From: Fibrobacter sp. | GTDB lineage: Bacteria > Fibrobacterota > Fibrobacteria > Fibrobacterales > Fibrobacteraceae | Direction: 5' to 3' | Assembly: GCA_024398965.1 (NCBI GenBank) | Contig: JAKSIF010000003.1 | Location: 1-64,000 of the forward strand | DNA length: 64,000 nt | Part shown: in pieces, positions 8,419 to 17,149 of the stretch | How positions within the stretch are numbered: the stretch's first letter is position 1 | Layout of the letters: every line of letters starts with the position of its first letter | The notes under the pieces: model-generated | The model's input: the letters and a program-made list of their open reading frames with translations, nothing else | The model's database searches: none | What the model was told of the DNA's origin: nothing | Position numbers and translations under genes: made by a program

Positions 8419-8429
8419 GTGACTTTTAT

Positions 8430-8468
8430 AGGAGGTCATAGGGGTAGCCTATCCCTGCCTCCATTTTT
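8430..8468 (+). terminator. Terminator after padR
   Basis: The GGAGG...CCTCC outer arms and an inner ATAGGGG/CTATCCC pairing form an imperfect long hairpin, followed by a T-run. Confidence 0.7.
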
Positions 8469-8586
8469 TATTTCTAGATTTTAAACGGAAAATGGTGTGG
8501 ACGAAATTTGAACCGTCAAAAGTCTCATAATTCGTAATTCATACCTCGTAATTTTTAAATCACAACCCCTCTATAACGGAGATAAA

Positions 8587-11103
8587 ATGGCTACAACAAA
8601 GACAAAGAAGCCCGCTGCAAAGAAGGTGTCCGCTAAGGCCGCCGCCAAGTACGGTTACTTCGATGACGCTGCTAAAGAATACGTTCTCACCAACCCGGCA
8701 ACCCCGATCAAGTGGTGCAACTACGTTGGTACCCTGAACTTCGGTGGTATTGTTGATACTACCGGTGGTACCCTGGTTTGCAAGGGCGACCCCGCTCTGA
8801 ACCGTATTACCAAGTACATCGCTCAGATGCCTTGCTCTGACTTCAAGGCAAGCACTGTTTACATCCGCGTTAAGGATGCTAAGGGTGGCTACAGCGTGTT
8901 CTCTCCGTTCGTGGTTCCGACCCTCACCAAGATGGACAAGTGGGAATGCCACGTTGGTCTGTCCTACATGCGTTGGATCGCTGAATGCCAGGGCGTTCGC
9001 ACTCAGGTCACCATCTTCGTTCCGACCGGATCCAACACCCTCCTCCAGGACATCCAGGTTACCAATATCTCTAAGGCCGCTAAGGAAATTGATATTGTTC
9101 CCGTTTACGAATTCAGCCACTTCGAAGCTGAAAAGCAGCTCACCAACGCTGACTGGGTTCCCCAGACCATGACCCTCAAGGCTCATCCGGAAAAGGATGG
9201 CTGCCTGGTTCTCGAACAGTATGCTTACATGAAGCGTGACTTCGCCGTGAACTACGTTACCGCCAACGGTAAGGTTTCCTCCTTCGATGGCGACCGCCGC
9301 GTATTCCTCGGCTCCAACGAAATGGGCTCCTGGGCTGCTCCGCTCTCTCTCGCTAACAAGGAACTTTCCAACTCTGAATGCGACCGTGGCGACAACATCG
9401 CTGCTCTCATGATTCACGCTGGCAAGGTTGCTGCCGGCAAGACTTTCCGTACCTGCACTCAGCTCGGTCAGGAACAGTCTCTCAAGGTTGCTAACAAGGC
9501 TATCAAGAAGTACCGCGACCTCAAGAACGTCGACAAGGCTTTCGCAGAACTGGCTCAGTTCTGGGTCAAGTACCTCTCTACCATCCAGGTGGAAACCCCG
9601 GATGCAGCATTCAACTCCATGGTGAACGTGCACAATCCTCGTCAGTGCCACACCACCAAGAACTGGTCTCGTTACCTGTCCCTGTACCAGCTGGGCTACG
9701 GCACCAGCCGCGGTATTGGTTACCGTGACTCCAGCCAGGACCTCATGGGCGTTATGAGCCACATGCCGGAAGAAGCTCTGGAACTCGCTAAGAACCTTCT
9801 CTCCGTACAGCGCCCCGAAGGTAACGCAATGCACCAGTACGCTCCGCTCGCTCTTGCTGAAGATAACGGCAACGAAGCTAACGCCGGTGACTCCCGCGAA
9901 AAGGCTGGCGTCAAGGACGAAAAGGGCAATCCGATGTATGCCGACTGGTACGGTGACGACCATCTGTGGATCGTTCTCACCGTTGCTAACTACCTCAAGG
10001 AAACTGGCAAGCTCGCTCTCCTCGACGAAGAAATTCCGTTCTACGTTGCTGGCAAGAAGCGCGCTGACCGTCCGAAGGGCACTGTCCTCGAACACCTCAA
10101 GCGTTCTCTCGCTTTCACTCACTCCAACATGGGTAAGCATGGTCTTCCGCTCCTCGGCTTCGCTGACTGGAACGACTGCATGAACCTCCCGCTGGGTGCA
10201 GAATCCAACTTCAACTCCGGCTTGTACGCAAAGGCCCTTCTGGAAATGATGGACATCTGCGAAGCTACCGGCGACAAGAAGTCCCTGGACATGTACAAGA
10301 AGTGGTACGAAGAAATCAAGAAGGCCTTCAACGACAGTTCTTGGGACGGCAAGTGGTGGATCCGCTGGTTCGGCAAGGACGGCACCGCTTACGGTACCAA
10401 CAAGGCTAAGTACGGCAAGATCTATTGCAACAGCCAGTCTTGGTCTGTGATTTCTGGCATCGCTTACGGCGATCGCGCAGTACAGGGCATGGACAGCCTG
10501 AACAAGCTCCTGAACACTGCTAACGGTGTGAAGAGCTCTACTCCGGGTTACCGCGGCTTCGATCCGACCGTTGGTGGCATCTCCACCTATCCTCCTGGAG
10601 CAAAGGAAAACGGCGGTATCTTCCTCCACACCAACCCGTGGGTGATGATCGCTGAAACTATCCTTGGCCGTGGCGACAAGGCATTCCAGTACTACAACCA
10701 GATCAACCCCGCTGCAAAGAACGTCAAGCTGGACGAATTCGAATCCGAACCGTACTGCTATCCGCAGAACATCCTCGGTGACGAACACAAGCAGTTCGGT
10801 ATGGGCCGTAACGCATGGCTCTCCGGTACCTCTTCCTGGACCTACCAGGCTGCTACCCAGTTCATCATCGGTGTTCGCGCAAGCTTCAAGGGCCTGATCA
10901 TCAATCCTTGCATTCCTTCCGCATGGGGCGAATTCAAGGTGACCCGTAAGTTCCGTGGCGCTACCTACGAAATCTCCGTGAAGAACCCGAAGCACGTCTG
11001 CAAGGGCGTTGCCAAGATGGTTGTTGACGGCAAGGAAATCGATTCCAACGTCGCACCGGTGTTTACTAGCGGCATCCACAAGGTCGAAGTAACTCTGGGC
11101 TAA
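8587..11103 (+). CDS. GH94 cellobiose/cellodextrin-type phosphorylase
   Basis: 838 residues, the usual size for cellobiose phosphorylase and shorter than most cellodextrin phosphorylases (~980). It would cleave beta-1,4-glucosyl bonds with phosphate to give glucose 1-phosphate, saving ATP during cellulose use. No signal peptide, so cytoplasmic. GH94 signatures: a GIGYRDSSQDLMG segment near residue 378 and the catalytic-acid motif FADWNDC near 524-530. A Lys/Ala-rich ~22-residue N-terminal tail precedes the fold. Codon use is strongly biased (GAC, AAG, CTC, GGC), as in highly expressed genes. GGAGAT lies before the ATG. Two strong terminators follow. The exact acceptor (glucose versus cellodextrin) cannot be fixed. 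Confidence 0.9.
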   Translation: MATTKTKKPAAKKVSAKAAAKYGYFDDAAKEYVLTNPATPIKWCNYVGTLNFGGIVDTTGGTLVCKGDPALNRITKYIAQMPCSDFKASTVYIRVKDAKGGYSVFSPFVVPTLTKMDKWECHVGLSYMRWIAECQGVRTQVTIFVPTGSNTLLQDIQVTNISKAAKEIDIVPVYEFSHFEAEKQLTNADWVPQTMTLKAHPEKDGCLVLEQYAYMKRDFAVNYVTANGKVSSFDGDRRVFLGSNEMGSWAAPLSLANKELSNSECDRGDNIAALMIHAGKVAAGKTFRTCTQLGQEQSLKVANKAIKKYRDLKNVDKAFAELAQFWVKYLSTIQVETPDAAFNSMVNVHNPRQCHTTKNWSRYLSLYQLGYGTSRGIGYRDSSQDLMGVMSHMPEEALELAKNLLSVQRPEGNAMHQYAPLALAEDNGNEANAGDSREKAGVKDEKGNPMYADWYGDDHLWIVLTVANYLKETGKLALLDEEIPFYVAGKKRADRPKGTVLEHLKRSLAFTHSNMGKHGLPLLGFADWNDCMNLPLGAESNFNSGLYAKALLEMMDICEATGDKKSLDMYKKWYEEIKKAFNDSSWDGKWWIRWFGKDGTAYGTNKAKYGKIYCNSQSWSVISGIAYGDRAVQGMDSLNKLLNTANGVKSSTPGYRGFDPTVGGISTYPPGAKENGGIFLHTNPWVMIAETILGRGDKAFQYYNQINPAAKNVKLDEFESEPYCYPQNILGDEHKQFGMGRNAWLSGTSSWTYQAATQFIIGVRASFKGLIINPCIPSAWGEFKVTRKFRGATYEISVKNPKHVCKGVAKMVVDGKEIDSNVAPVFTSGIHKVEVTLG

Positions 11104-11125
11104 AATTTCCCATAGCCGTCGCAAT

Positions 11126-11180
11126 AGTTCGTCGTTCGCCCCCTTACGTACTACTTGTACGCTACGGGGGCTCACTCCTG
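11126..11180. repeat. Hairpin element with CCCCC/GGGGG ends
   Basis: CCCCCTTACGTAC (11139-11151) can pair imperfectly with GTACGCTACGGGGG (11157-11170), flanked by GTCGTTCG and CTCACTCC. No T-run follows, so it is not a standard terminator. It has the look of a dispersed intergenic repeat; no second copy is in this window. Confidence 0.4.
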
Positions 11181-11206
11181 CTCTTGCTAGGCTCTGAAAA
11201 ATTTTC

Positions 11207-11243
11207 GAAGAGGAGGTTCTGGAAAGGACCTCTTCTTTTTTTT
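11207..11243 (+). terminator. Terminator 1 after GH94 gene
   Basis: GAAGAGGAGGTT...GGACCTCTTC stem followed by eight T. Confidence 0.85.
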
Positions 11244-11297
11244 CGCATATACCCTCGCTAGGTTATCTGTGATTTTTTGAATCTGAATTGATTTAAA

Positions 11298-11333
11298 GAG
11301 GCTCGTCTGCAAAGACGGGCTTCTTTTTTTTTG
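11298..11333 (+). terminator. Terminator 2 after GH94 gene
   Basis: GAGGCTCGTCT/AGACGGGCTTC stem with a short loop and a T-run, about 55 bp after the first terminator. The double arrangement fits a strongly transcribed gene. The 326 bp between the GH94 and fic genes hold only the hairpin element, these two terminators and the fic control region. Confidence 0.85.
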
Positions 11334-11361
11334 CGTTTTTCAATAACCATTATTATTTTTT

Positions 11362-11422
11362 GCGTCATTTTTCTCTAAACAATGCCGCAAATTATGCGTC
11401 ATTATTGTATATTTAATGACGG
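11362..11422 (+). promoter_or_regulatory. fic promoter with GCGTCATT half-sites around the -10 box
   Basis: CGTCATTA (11397-11404) and TAATGACG (11414-11421) form a perfect 8-bp inverted repeat whose 9-bp spacer holds TATATT (11408-11413), the likely -10. A further GCGTCATT lies at 11362-11369, near the -35 position. This arrangement is typical of an operator for a dimeric repressor. Confidence 0.6.
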
Positions 11423-11429
11423 TAATGCT

Positions 11430-12518
11430 ATGTATATTCACGAAAAGCCGCATTGGACTGATTTTTACTGGAACAAGGGCGAGGTTACGCCCCTGGTTGA
11501 CAAGGTGCGTATTGCTCAGGGGCATCTCTACGGTCGCCTCCTTGGCCTGGGGTTTGACAAGCAACTTTCAAAAGTGGCGGAAAACCTGACCGCAGACATT
11601 ATCCGTTCCTCCGAAATCGAGGGCATCGAGCTGAATATGGATCAGGTTCGTTCCTCGGTGGCAACAAGGCTTGGCATCGATGGTGACAAGGTCGCCTATT
11701 CCCGTGGGGTGGAGGCCGTAGTGGCCGTGATGATGGATGCCATGGAGCATTACGACCGCGCAATTACCGATGAAATTCTGTTCGGCTGGCAAGCGGCATT
11801 TTTCCAGGACCGTTTCAGCAACGGCGCCCGCCTGGAGGTGGGAAAGTACAGAACCTGCGAGGAGCAGGTGGTATCTGGAATCATGGGCCGCCAGAAGGTC
11901 CATTACGAGGCCCCCAAGCCGGAGCGAGTTCCTGCAGAAATGAACCGTTATATGGAATGGTTCAACGGCTTCGATAACAATTCTTGGGTGGTGCGTGCCG
12001 CCATTGCCCATTTCTGGTTTGTGAGCATCCATCCCTTTGAAGACGGCAACGGCCGCCTGGCCCGAATCCTTGCGGATATCCAGCTGGCGAAGGGGGAGGA
12101 GAGCCGCCTGCGTTTTTACAATATGTCCACCCAGATCAACAAGGACCGTAAGGAATATTACCGCCTTCTGGAGTTGACCCAGCATGGCAACGGGGATATT
12201 ACCCAGTGGCTGGTATGGTTCATGAATACCCTGCTTTACTCCTTGCGCGATGCAGAAGTTTCGCTGGACCTGGTGATGAAAAAGACCTTGTTCTGGAACC
12301 GCTTTGCAGACGTTGCCGTGACGGAGCGAGAGAAGGAAATCCTGAACATCTACCTGAACGGTTACGAAGGCAAGATGAATTCCAAGAACTGGGCGAACTT
12401 TGGCAAATGCTCCTCGGATACCGCCAACCGCGACCTGCAGGATTTATGTCAAAAAGGCCTTATCAAGTGCGACGACGAAGCCGCCAAGCGTAGGACGTAC
12501 CACCTGGTGCTGGAGTAG
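11430..12518 (+). CDS. Fic-domain protein with C-terminal winged helix
   Basis: 362 residues from the ATG at 11430; an earlier ATG at 11382 would start inside the promoter. The canonical Fic motif HPFEDGNGRLAR is near residue 200, so AMP (or other nucleotide) transfer from ATP to protein hydroxyls is expected. An N-terminal SSEIEG fits the S/TxxxEG inhibitory helix, placing it in class II, self-inhibited. The N-terminus resembles DUF4172. The last ~70 residues (TEREKEILNIYLNG onward) look like a winged-helix DNA-binding domain. No separate toxin or antitoxin gene is adjacent. Target unknown; autoregulation through the inverted repeat at its promoter is an inference. Confidence 0.9.
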   Translation: MYIHEKPHWTDFYWNKGEVTPLVDKVRIAQGHLYGRLLGLGFDKQLSKVAENLTADIIRSSEIEGIELNMDQVRSSVATRLGIDGDKVAYSRGVEAVVAVMMDAMEHYDRAITDEILFGWQAAFFQDRFSNGARLEVGKYRTCEEQVVSGIMGRQKVHYEAPKPERVPAEMNRYMEWFNGFDNNSWVVRAAIAHFWFVSIHPFEDGNGRLARILADIQLAKGEESRLRFYNMSTQINKDRKEYYRLLELTQHGNGDITQWLVWFMNTLLYSLRDAEVSLDLVMKKTLFWNRFADVAVTEREKEILNIYLNGYEGKMNSKNWANFGKCSSDTANRDLQDLCQKGLIKCDDEAAKRRTYHLVLE

Positions 12519-12608
12519 AAGTTTGCAAATTAAATTTGGAAAAAATTCCGAATTTTAATTTTTAGATTTGTCAGTAGAATTTTTGAAATTGTGGGTTAGA
12601 GGTCTCTC

Positions 12609-13895
12609 ATGAAAAAGAATTTCCTTGCTCTTGGAACTTGTGCGTTTGCGCTGGTCTTGGGCCTTGTGGCCTGCGATGACAGCACTTCTGCGAATGGTTC
12701 GTCCGGGGATGAAAATCCCGCTGAAGTGTCTTCCTCCAGTGTCATCCCGAGTTCCTCCTCCAGTGTCATCCTGAGCGATAGCGAAGGATCTAGCAGCTCT
12801 GTGGTTTCCTCTTCAGATGTCATCCCGGGCACCGACCCGGGATCTAGCTGTTCCGTAGCAAGCTCCAGCTCAGTAACTTCCTCTAGTTCCGTGGAGTCCT
12901 CTTCGTCGGTTGCTAGCTCCTCTAGCGAGAAGAGTTCCTCTTCTATTGCTAGTAGTTCCTCCGTAAAGAGCAGCAGCTCCGTTGCATCGTCAAGTTCTGC
13001 GGAATCTTCCTCCTCCAGTGTCATTCTGAGCTCATCGAGCGAAGAATCTAGCAGCTCTGTCGCTAGTTCCAGTTCGGAAGAATCTTCAAGTTCCGTAACA
13101 TCCTCTTCTTCTGTCGCAAGTAGTTCTTCTTCGAGTGTCATCCCGAGCGAAGTCGAGGGATCTAGCAGCTCCGTTGCATCTTCCAGCTCCGCGAAGTCTT
13201 CGTCGTCGGTAGCAAGTAGTTCCTCGGTAAAGAGTAGTAGCAGTGTAGTTGTTGTAAAGGGGTCCATGACCGATTCTCGCGACGGTCAAGTTTACAAGAC
13301 CGTAACTATTGGCACCCAGACATGGATGGCGGAAAACCTGAACTACGCATACACTGGCGTGAAGTACAATTACAACGGTTACACCTCCGACTCCACCAGC
13401 TGGTGCTATGAAAATGAAGCTTCCAACTGCGACAAGTATGGTCGTCTTTACACCTGGAGCGCCGTGATGGACAGTGCAGCCCAGTTCAGCGTGAACGCTG
13501 GAACCCAGTGCGGCTATGGTAAGACCTGCACCCCCAACAGCCCCCACCGCGGCATTTGCCCCGAGGGCTGGCACGTGCCCACGAACGAGGAGTACAGCAC
13601 TCTGTACACCTACATCGGTGGTTCCAGCACCGCTGGTTCGTTGTTGAAATCTACCAGCGGCTGGTACAGTGGCGGCAACGGTTCCGACAAGTATGGCGTC
13701 TCGGTGCTCCCCGCCGGTTACAGGAACTACAATGGCGGTTTCTACTATGAGAGCGACGACGCCGACTTGTGGTCTGCCTCTGAGTACAGTAGCAAAGGCG
13801 CGTGGTACCAGTACTTCCGCTACAATTACGACGACGCGCGCCAGCGCAACCACGACAAGTACAACGGTCAAAGTTTGCGTTGCCTCAAGGATTGA
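12609..13895 (+). CDS. FISUMP-domain lipoprotein with long Ser-rich linker
   Basis: 428 residues. A lipoprotein signal with lipobox LVAC puts the acylated Cys near residue 21. Residues ~30-215 are a Ser-rich linker with short Ala, Val, Lys and Glu interruptions. The C-terminal ~205 residues are a FISUMP domain (PF09603/TIGR02145): YKTVTIGTQTWMAENLNY at its start, a CPEGWHVPTNEEY core, and a closing SLRCLKD. Function of FISUMP domains is unknown; surface display is assumed. The linker contains four to five copies of a DNA palindromic element in the same frame (see repeats). A terminator follows. Confidence 0.9.
   Translation: MKKNFLALGTCAFALVLGLVACDDSTSANGSSGDENPAEVSSSSVIPSSSSSVILSDSEGSSSSVVSSSDVIPGTDPGSSCSVASSSSVTSSSSVESSSSVASSSSEKSSSSIASSSSVKSSSSVASSSSAESSSSSVILSSSSEESSSSVASSSSEESSSSVTSSSSVASSSSSSVIPSEVEGSSSSVASSSSAKSSSSVASSSSVKSSSSVVVVKGSMTDSRDGQVYKTVTIGTQTWMAENLNYAYTGVKYNYNGYTSDSTSWCYENEASNCDKYGRLYTWSAVMDSAAQFSVNAGTQCGYGKTCTPNSPHRGICPEGWHVPTNEEYSTLYTYIGGSSTAGSLLKSTSGWYSGGNGSDKYGVSVLPAGYRNYNGGFYYESDDADLWSASEYSSKGAWYQYFRYNYDDARQRNHDKYNGQSLRCLKD
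12741..13162 (+). repeat. In-frame palindromic elements inside the Ser-rich linker
   Basis: Copies at 12765-12792, 12819-12846, 13020-13050 and 13137-13162, plus a half copy at 12741-12750. Each begins GTCATYCYGRG and ends GRATCTAG, with complementary arms (for example CATCCCGGG and CCCGGGATC). All lie in the same frame and encode V-I-(L/P)-(S/G)...-(E/P)-(G/E)-S-S-S. They resemble the intergenic elements at 5489 and 20008 and the insert at 46049. Confidence 0.7.
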
Positions 13896-13981
13896 GCCTA
13901 CGGCTCGGATCCGCTTGCTCGAAGAATGAAATCAAGCTAGCTTGATTTCGCTTTTAACCAGGCCCAACGGGCCACAAAACA

Positions 13982-14018
13982 GGCCGCCAAGCAGCAACGC
14001 AAGCGGCCCGATTTTTTT
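13982..14018 (+). terminator. Terminator after FISUMP lipoprotein gene
   Basis: GGCCGCC...GCGGCC stem with an A-rich loop, followed by a T-run. A second small hairpin, GCCCAACGGGC, lies just upstream. Confidence 0.75.
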
Positions 14019-14146
14019 ACACCATTTTCTTCAAATGTCATCTTTTGTCATTTGACTGTTTCTAAATTACACCCCGTGCAAAATTTGCACACGCTTAACA
14101 CAACATGCCTTGCAGTTTCAGCTTGTTTGCAAGGAAAGGAAAATCT

Positions 14147-15034
14147 ATGAATACAAAAGATCACGATGGCATCTTCAAGACCGCCTTCAAGGAACCTAAG
14201 CGCGCAGCCTCGCTGCTTAAGCTCGCTGCAAAAAAGAACAAAAGCCTTGCAAAGTTTTTGCAGGTGGTTGATCTCAAGACCATGCGTGCTGAACGCAGCG
14301 AAACAAACCGACAAGGCCTCAAAGGTTCTGCAGATTTGGCCTTCTCACTAAAAATCAAGAATTCAAAGAACAAAGCCAAACTGGTTGTTGGCCTTGTTCT
14401 AGAGCACAAGTCGTACCCCGATAACGAAGTGGTCTCCCAGCTGGAGCATTACTTTTATGAACTGTTCCGCCTCAGTCGTCCCGACTGCCCAATGGTCGCT
14501 GTAATCGTCTATAACGGCGAAATCAAGTGGAACCCGCTCAAAGCAAAACTTTACGCAAAGTACCCGGAATATTTCCATGACATCGGCTATCCTTTCAAGA
14601 TCGAGATGATCAATGTGGGCAAGGAAGTAGGGAATATCGACTTCAGTAAGTTGAACCCTTACGTGGCGCTCACACTTGTAGCCATGAAGTATGTGTTCAA
14701 TGCCGAAAAGTACAAGCCCCTCATGGATAAGGCCGTGGCATATTTTACGAACCCGAAAAATAAAATCGATGCAAACTTCATCCAAGAAGTTTTGCTATAC
14801 TTAGGCGAGGAATCATCTTCGGAATACAGGGAGGCTATCATGGACCGTCCAGAAATCATGGCAGAACGCAAGCGCAACGGCTTCGTGTCTGTAGCCGATG
14901 TGATTCGCGCCGAAGCAAAGCATTCCGCTGTAATCAAGGCTCTGAAACGTGGTAAGCTTACAGTTGAGGAAATCGCCGAAGATAACGATTTGTCTCTTGA
15001 CGAGGTCCTTAAGATTCAAAAGGAACTGTCTTAA
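14147..15034 (+). CDS. Rpn/YhgA-like PD-(D/E)XK nuclease family protein
   Basis: 295 residues from the ATG at 14147, preceded by AAGGAAAGGAAAA; an earlier in-frame ATG at 14105 lacks a ribosome site. The PD-(D/E)XK core is visible as GSADLAF (Asp), then VVGLVLEHKSY with the E-x-K pair near residues 85-87, followed by a QLEHYFYELF helix. Rpn proteins are DNA nucleases first described as transposase-like and linked to recA-independent recombination; many are now seen as phage-defence or toxin-like. The C-terminal ~60 residues form a small helical domain (LTVEEIAEDNDLSLDEVLKI). It stands alone, with no transposon ends. Confidence 0.85.
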   Translation: MNTKDHDGIFKTAFKEPKRAASLLKLAAKKNKSLAKFLQVVDLKTMRAERSETNRQGLKGSADLAFSLKIKNSKNKAKLVVGLVLEHKSYPDNEVVSQLEHYFYELFRLSRPDCPMVAVIVYNGEIKWNPLKAKLYAKYPEYFHDIGYPFKIEMINVGKEVGNIDFSKLNPYVALTLVAMKYVFNAEKYKPLMDKAVAYFTNPKNKIDANFIQEVLLYLGEESSSEYREAIMDRPEIMAERKRNGFVSVADVIRAEAKHSAVIKALKRGKLTVEEIAEDNDLSLDEVLKIQKELS

Positions 15035-15044
15035 GTAAAATTTA

Positions 15045-15078
15045 AGGTTCTAGCAGAGAAATCGGCTAGAACTTTTTT
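15045..15078 (+). terminator. Terminator after rpn-like gene
   Basis: GTTCTAGC/GCTAGAAC perfect stem followed by eight T. Confidence 0.9.
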
Positions 15079-15124
15079 TTACAAGTGCCATATTTTTGCT
15101 TATATTCACCAGTGAGGTGTGAAT

Positions 15125-17026
15125 ATGACTAAGGGATTGGTTGCATTTTTTATCTCAACTAGTTTGGCAGTATCTGCAGTAAGTGCAGCAAATCTTGTTG
15201 AACAGAATCTTGATTACAGCGACCACTTGCAGGAACTGCATAATCCTGCTCGCGGAACCACCCATCACAAGGGTTTTTACCTGCGTCCGGGAAAGACGTT
15301 GGATTTGAAATCCAACGGCACGGTCTATAACGACTTTATGCGTTTCCTCATTGACCTGGGCGGTTTCTCTAGCAACGCCTGGGAGAAGGATGCCGATGGC
15401 AACAAGGTGTCTCGCGGTGTTTCGCAGCCGCTGGATGAGGTTTCGCTGAACAATGTGCGGGCGGCCTTGGATTCCCTGCGTCGCCGTGGGGGAGCCTGCA
15501 CCATTCGCGCTTCCTACGATATTGACTGCCGCGGTTCCCAGGATCCGGATATCGAGACCACTTTAATTCACACGAAGCAGCTGGCGGAACTTTACAGCGA
15601 CTACGAGGATGTGATTCACTTTGTGGAGTTGGGAATGTTCGGCACCTGCGGCGAGATGACTACGGGCGGCCAGGACAATCACGCAAAGGCTTTGCAGACG
15701 TTTCTTGAAAACTCCAGCGATTGCATCAAGGTGGGTGTCCGCAGCCCGCAGGTGGTGGCGCTGTGGATGGGCCTGAAGGATCCCTACAGCACTTGGTATG
15801 TTTTCCCCGATTTCCGGGCGGATTCGGAACGCTTTCAAGATAGCACCCGCTCGGAGCGTTACGCCAAGTACATGGACCGGGTGGGTCTTTACAATGACGG
15901 CTACCTGGGAAGCGATAACGATCTTGGGACTTTCGGGGCGGGAGAGCCTTACCCGATTTCCCGTGAGAACGTGATTTCCTGGATGGAAGAGTTTGGCGTG
16001 GCGGTTCCCTATGGCGGAGACTTTGTCTGTAATTATAACCCGGAGACGCGCCCGCCCTTGAATACGGCGGAGTACCTTTCCTACGAAGGTTTCCGAACGC
16101 ATACTTCTTACATTGGAGGGTCTATGGCGGGCAAGTGCTACAACTTTATGGACACCACCACGTTTATCGGCATTGACCCGGAGTATGGCGGCAAGGTGAT
16201 GGGGCGTGAATATGTCCGCGACCATCTGGGTTACCGCTTTGTTTTGCGCAAGTCGGCGCTGTCTGATTCGGCGGCTCCGGGCGGCAAACTTCTGCTGAAA
16301 CTGAATATCCAGAATGTTGGGTTTGCCAATAATCTGACGGCGGGGAAGGCTTCCTTGATTTTGAAGCGTTCTTCGTCAGAGGGTGCGCCTGCAGGTGATA
16401 CCGTCGTTCGCGCAGGCGATGTCGTGGAGATCCCGCTTTCCTTTGACCCACGCCATTTGAATTCCCGCAAGCTGAAGATGAAGGAAACGAAAAATCCCAC
16501 AGGACTTTGGACGGGAAAGAATTTTGCAGACTTGTTCGACGCGGAACATCCCGAGTTTGACGGCGTTAATGAAATTAGCGAAAGCGTGACTTTGCCCGCC
16601 GATTTGGCCTTGGGCGAATACAGTGCCTACCTGCGTTTTTCCCGTTATGGCGATTTCAAGACCGACAAGAATTTCCATGTGATTCAGTTTGCCAACGATT
16701 CTACCTATTTTGACAAGGAAACTGGCTCCAACTACATCGGGAATTTCCTGCTGGTGGAAAAGCTGGAAAATCCGGAGGCTATCGACGGTTGCGGCCCTAG
16801 GGGATGCTGCGGAACTTCTCCCGCGCATAAGGCTGTTTCCGTCCAGTATGTCTCTGGTTTGCTGCGTGTCTCTCATGCGACCCGTATAGAAATTTTCAAC
16901 ACCCGCGGACAAAGACTTTTCCGCTTTACGGGTCTAGAGAAAAATGCAGAAATTCCGATCCGGCTTAATCCTAGCATCTACATTGTAAAGACGGAAAGTT
17001 TACTTCAGACGCTTGTGGTAAAATAG
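15125..17026 (+). CDS. Secreted DUF4874/DUF4832 protein with sorting-type C-terminus
   Basis: 633 residues from the ATG at 15125 (GAGG seven bases upstream; a GTG at 15119 is too close to it). A signal peptide ends near AVSAVSAA. Residues ~20-250 match DUF4874, a TIM-barrel-like domain often found with glycosidases (HFVELGMFGTCGEM resembles the end of a barrel strand). DUF4832 follows, with HLGYRFVLRKS opening a beta-sandwich and a LKLNIQNVGFAN strand. The final ~65 residues form a type-IX-like sorting domain (IEIFNTRGQRLFRF). It probably acts on or binds polysaccharide outside the cell; no activity is proven for the family. TATATT at 15101-15106 is the likely -10. Confidence 0.8.
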   Translation: MTKGLVAFFISTSLAVSAVSAANLVEQNLDYSDHLQELHNPARGTTHHKGFYLRPGKTLDLKSNGTVYNDFMRFLIDLGGFSSNAWEKDADGNKVSRGVSQPLDEVSLNNVRAALDSLRRRGGACTIRASYDIDCRGSQDPDIETTLIHTKQLAELYSDYEDVIHFVELGMFGTCGEMTTGGQDNHAKALQTFLENSSDCIKVGVRSPQVVALWMGLKDPYSTWYVFPDFRADSERFQDSTRSERYAKYMDRVGLYNDGYLGSDNDLGTFGAGEPYPISRENVISWMEEFGVAVPYGGDFVCNYNPETRPPLNTAEYLSYEGFRTHTSYIGGSMAGKCYNFMDTTTFIGIDPEYGGKVMGREYVRDHLGYRFVLRKSALSDSAAPGGKLLLKLNIQNVGFANNLTAGKASLILKRSSSEGAPAGDTVVRAGDVVEIPLSFDPRHLNSRKLKMKETKNPTGLWTGKNFADLFDAEHPEFDGVNEISESVTLPADLALGEYSAYLRFSRYGDFKTDKNFHVIQFANDSTYFDKETGSNYIGNFLLVEKLENPEAIDGCGPRGCCGTSPAHKAVSVQYVSGLLRVSHATRIEIFNTRGQRLFRFTGLEKNAEIPIRLNPSIYIVKTESLLQTLVVK

Positions 17027-17068
17027 CTCTGATTTTGTCTAAGCCCTTGATTCGTGTATAAAAAAGGG

Positions 17069-17090
17069 GGGCAAAAGCCCTGTTTTGTAA
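17069..17090 (+). terminator. Weak terminator-like hairpin
   Basis: A short GGGC-AAAA-GCCC hairpin followed by TGTTTTGT, between the DUF4832 gene and the isomerase gene. Confidence 0.4.
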
Positions 17091-17149
17091 TATTTAAGTG
17101 GTTAGTTTTTCTATATTTGAGTCGGAAAATTTTTAACAAGGATTAGATA

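Noticed and set aside
8560-11175. An 871-codon open frame antisense to the GH94 gene
   Set aside because: Shadow of a strongly codon-biased gene; no recognisable domain, and the sense frame has the GH94 motifs.
12840-13260. Ser-rich repeat DNA considered as a CRISPR array
   Set aside because: Repeats are irregular, in-frame and codon-phased; no uniform spacers.
14147-15034. Rpn-like gene as part of an insertion sequence
   Set aside because: No terminal inverted repeats or target duplications were seen, and it has its own terminator.
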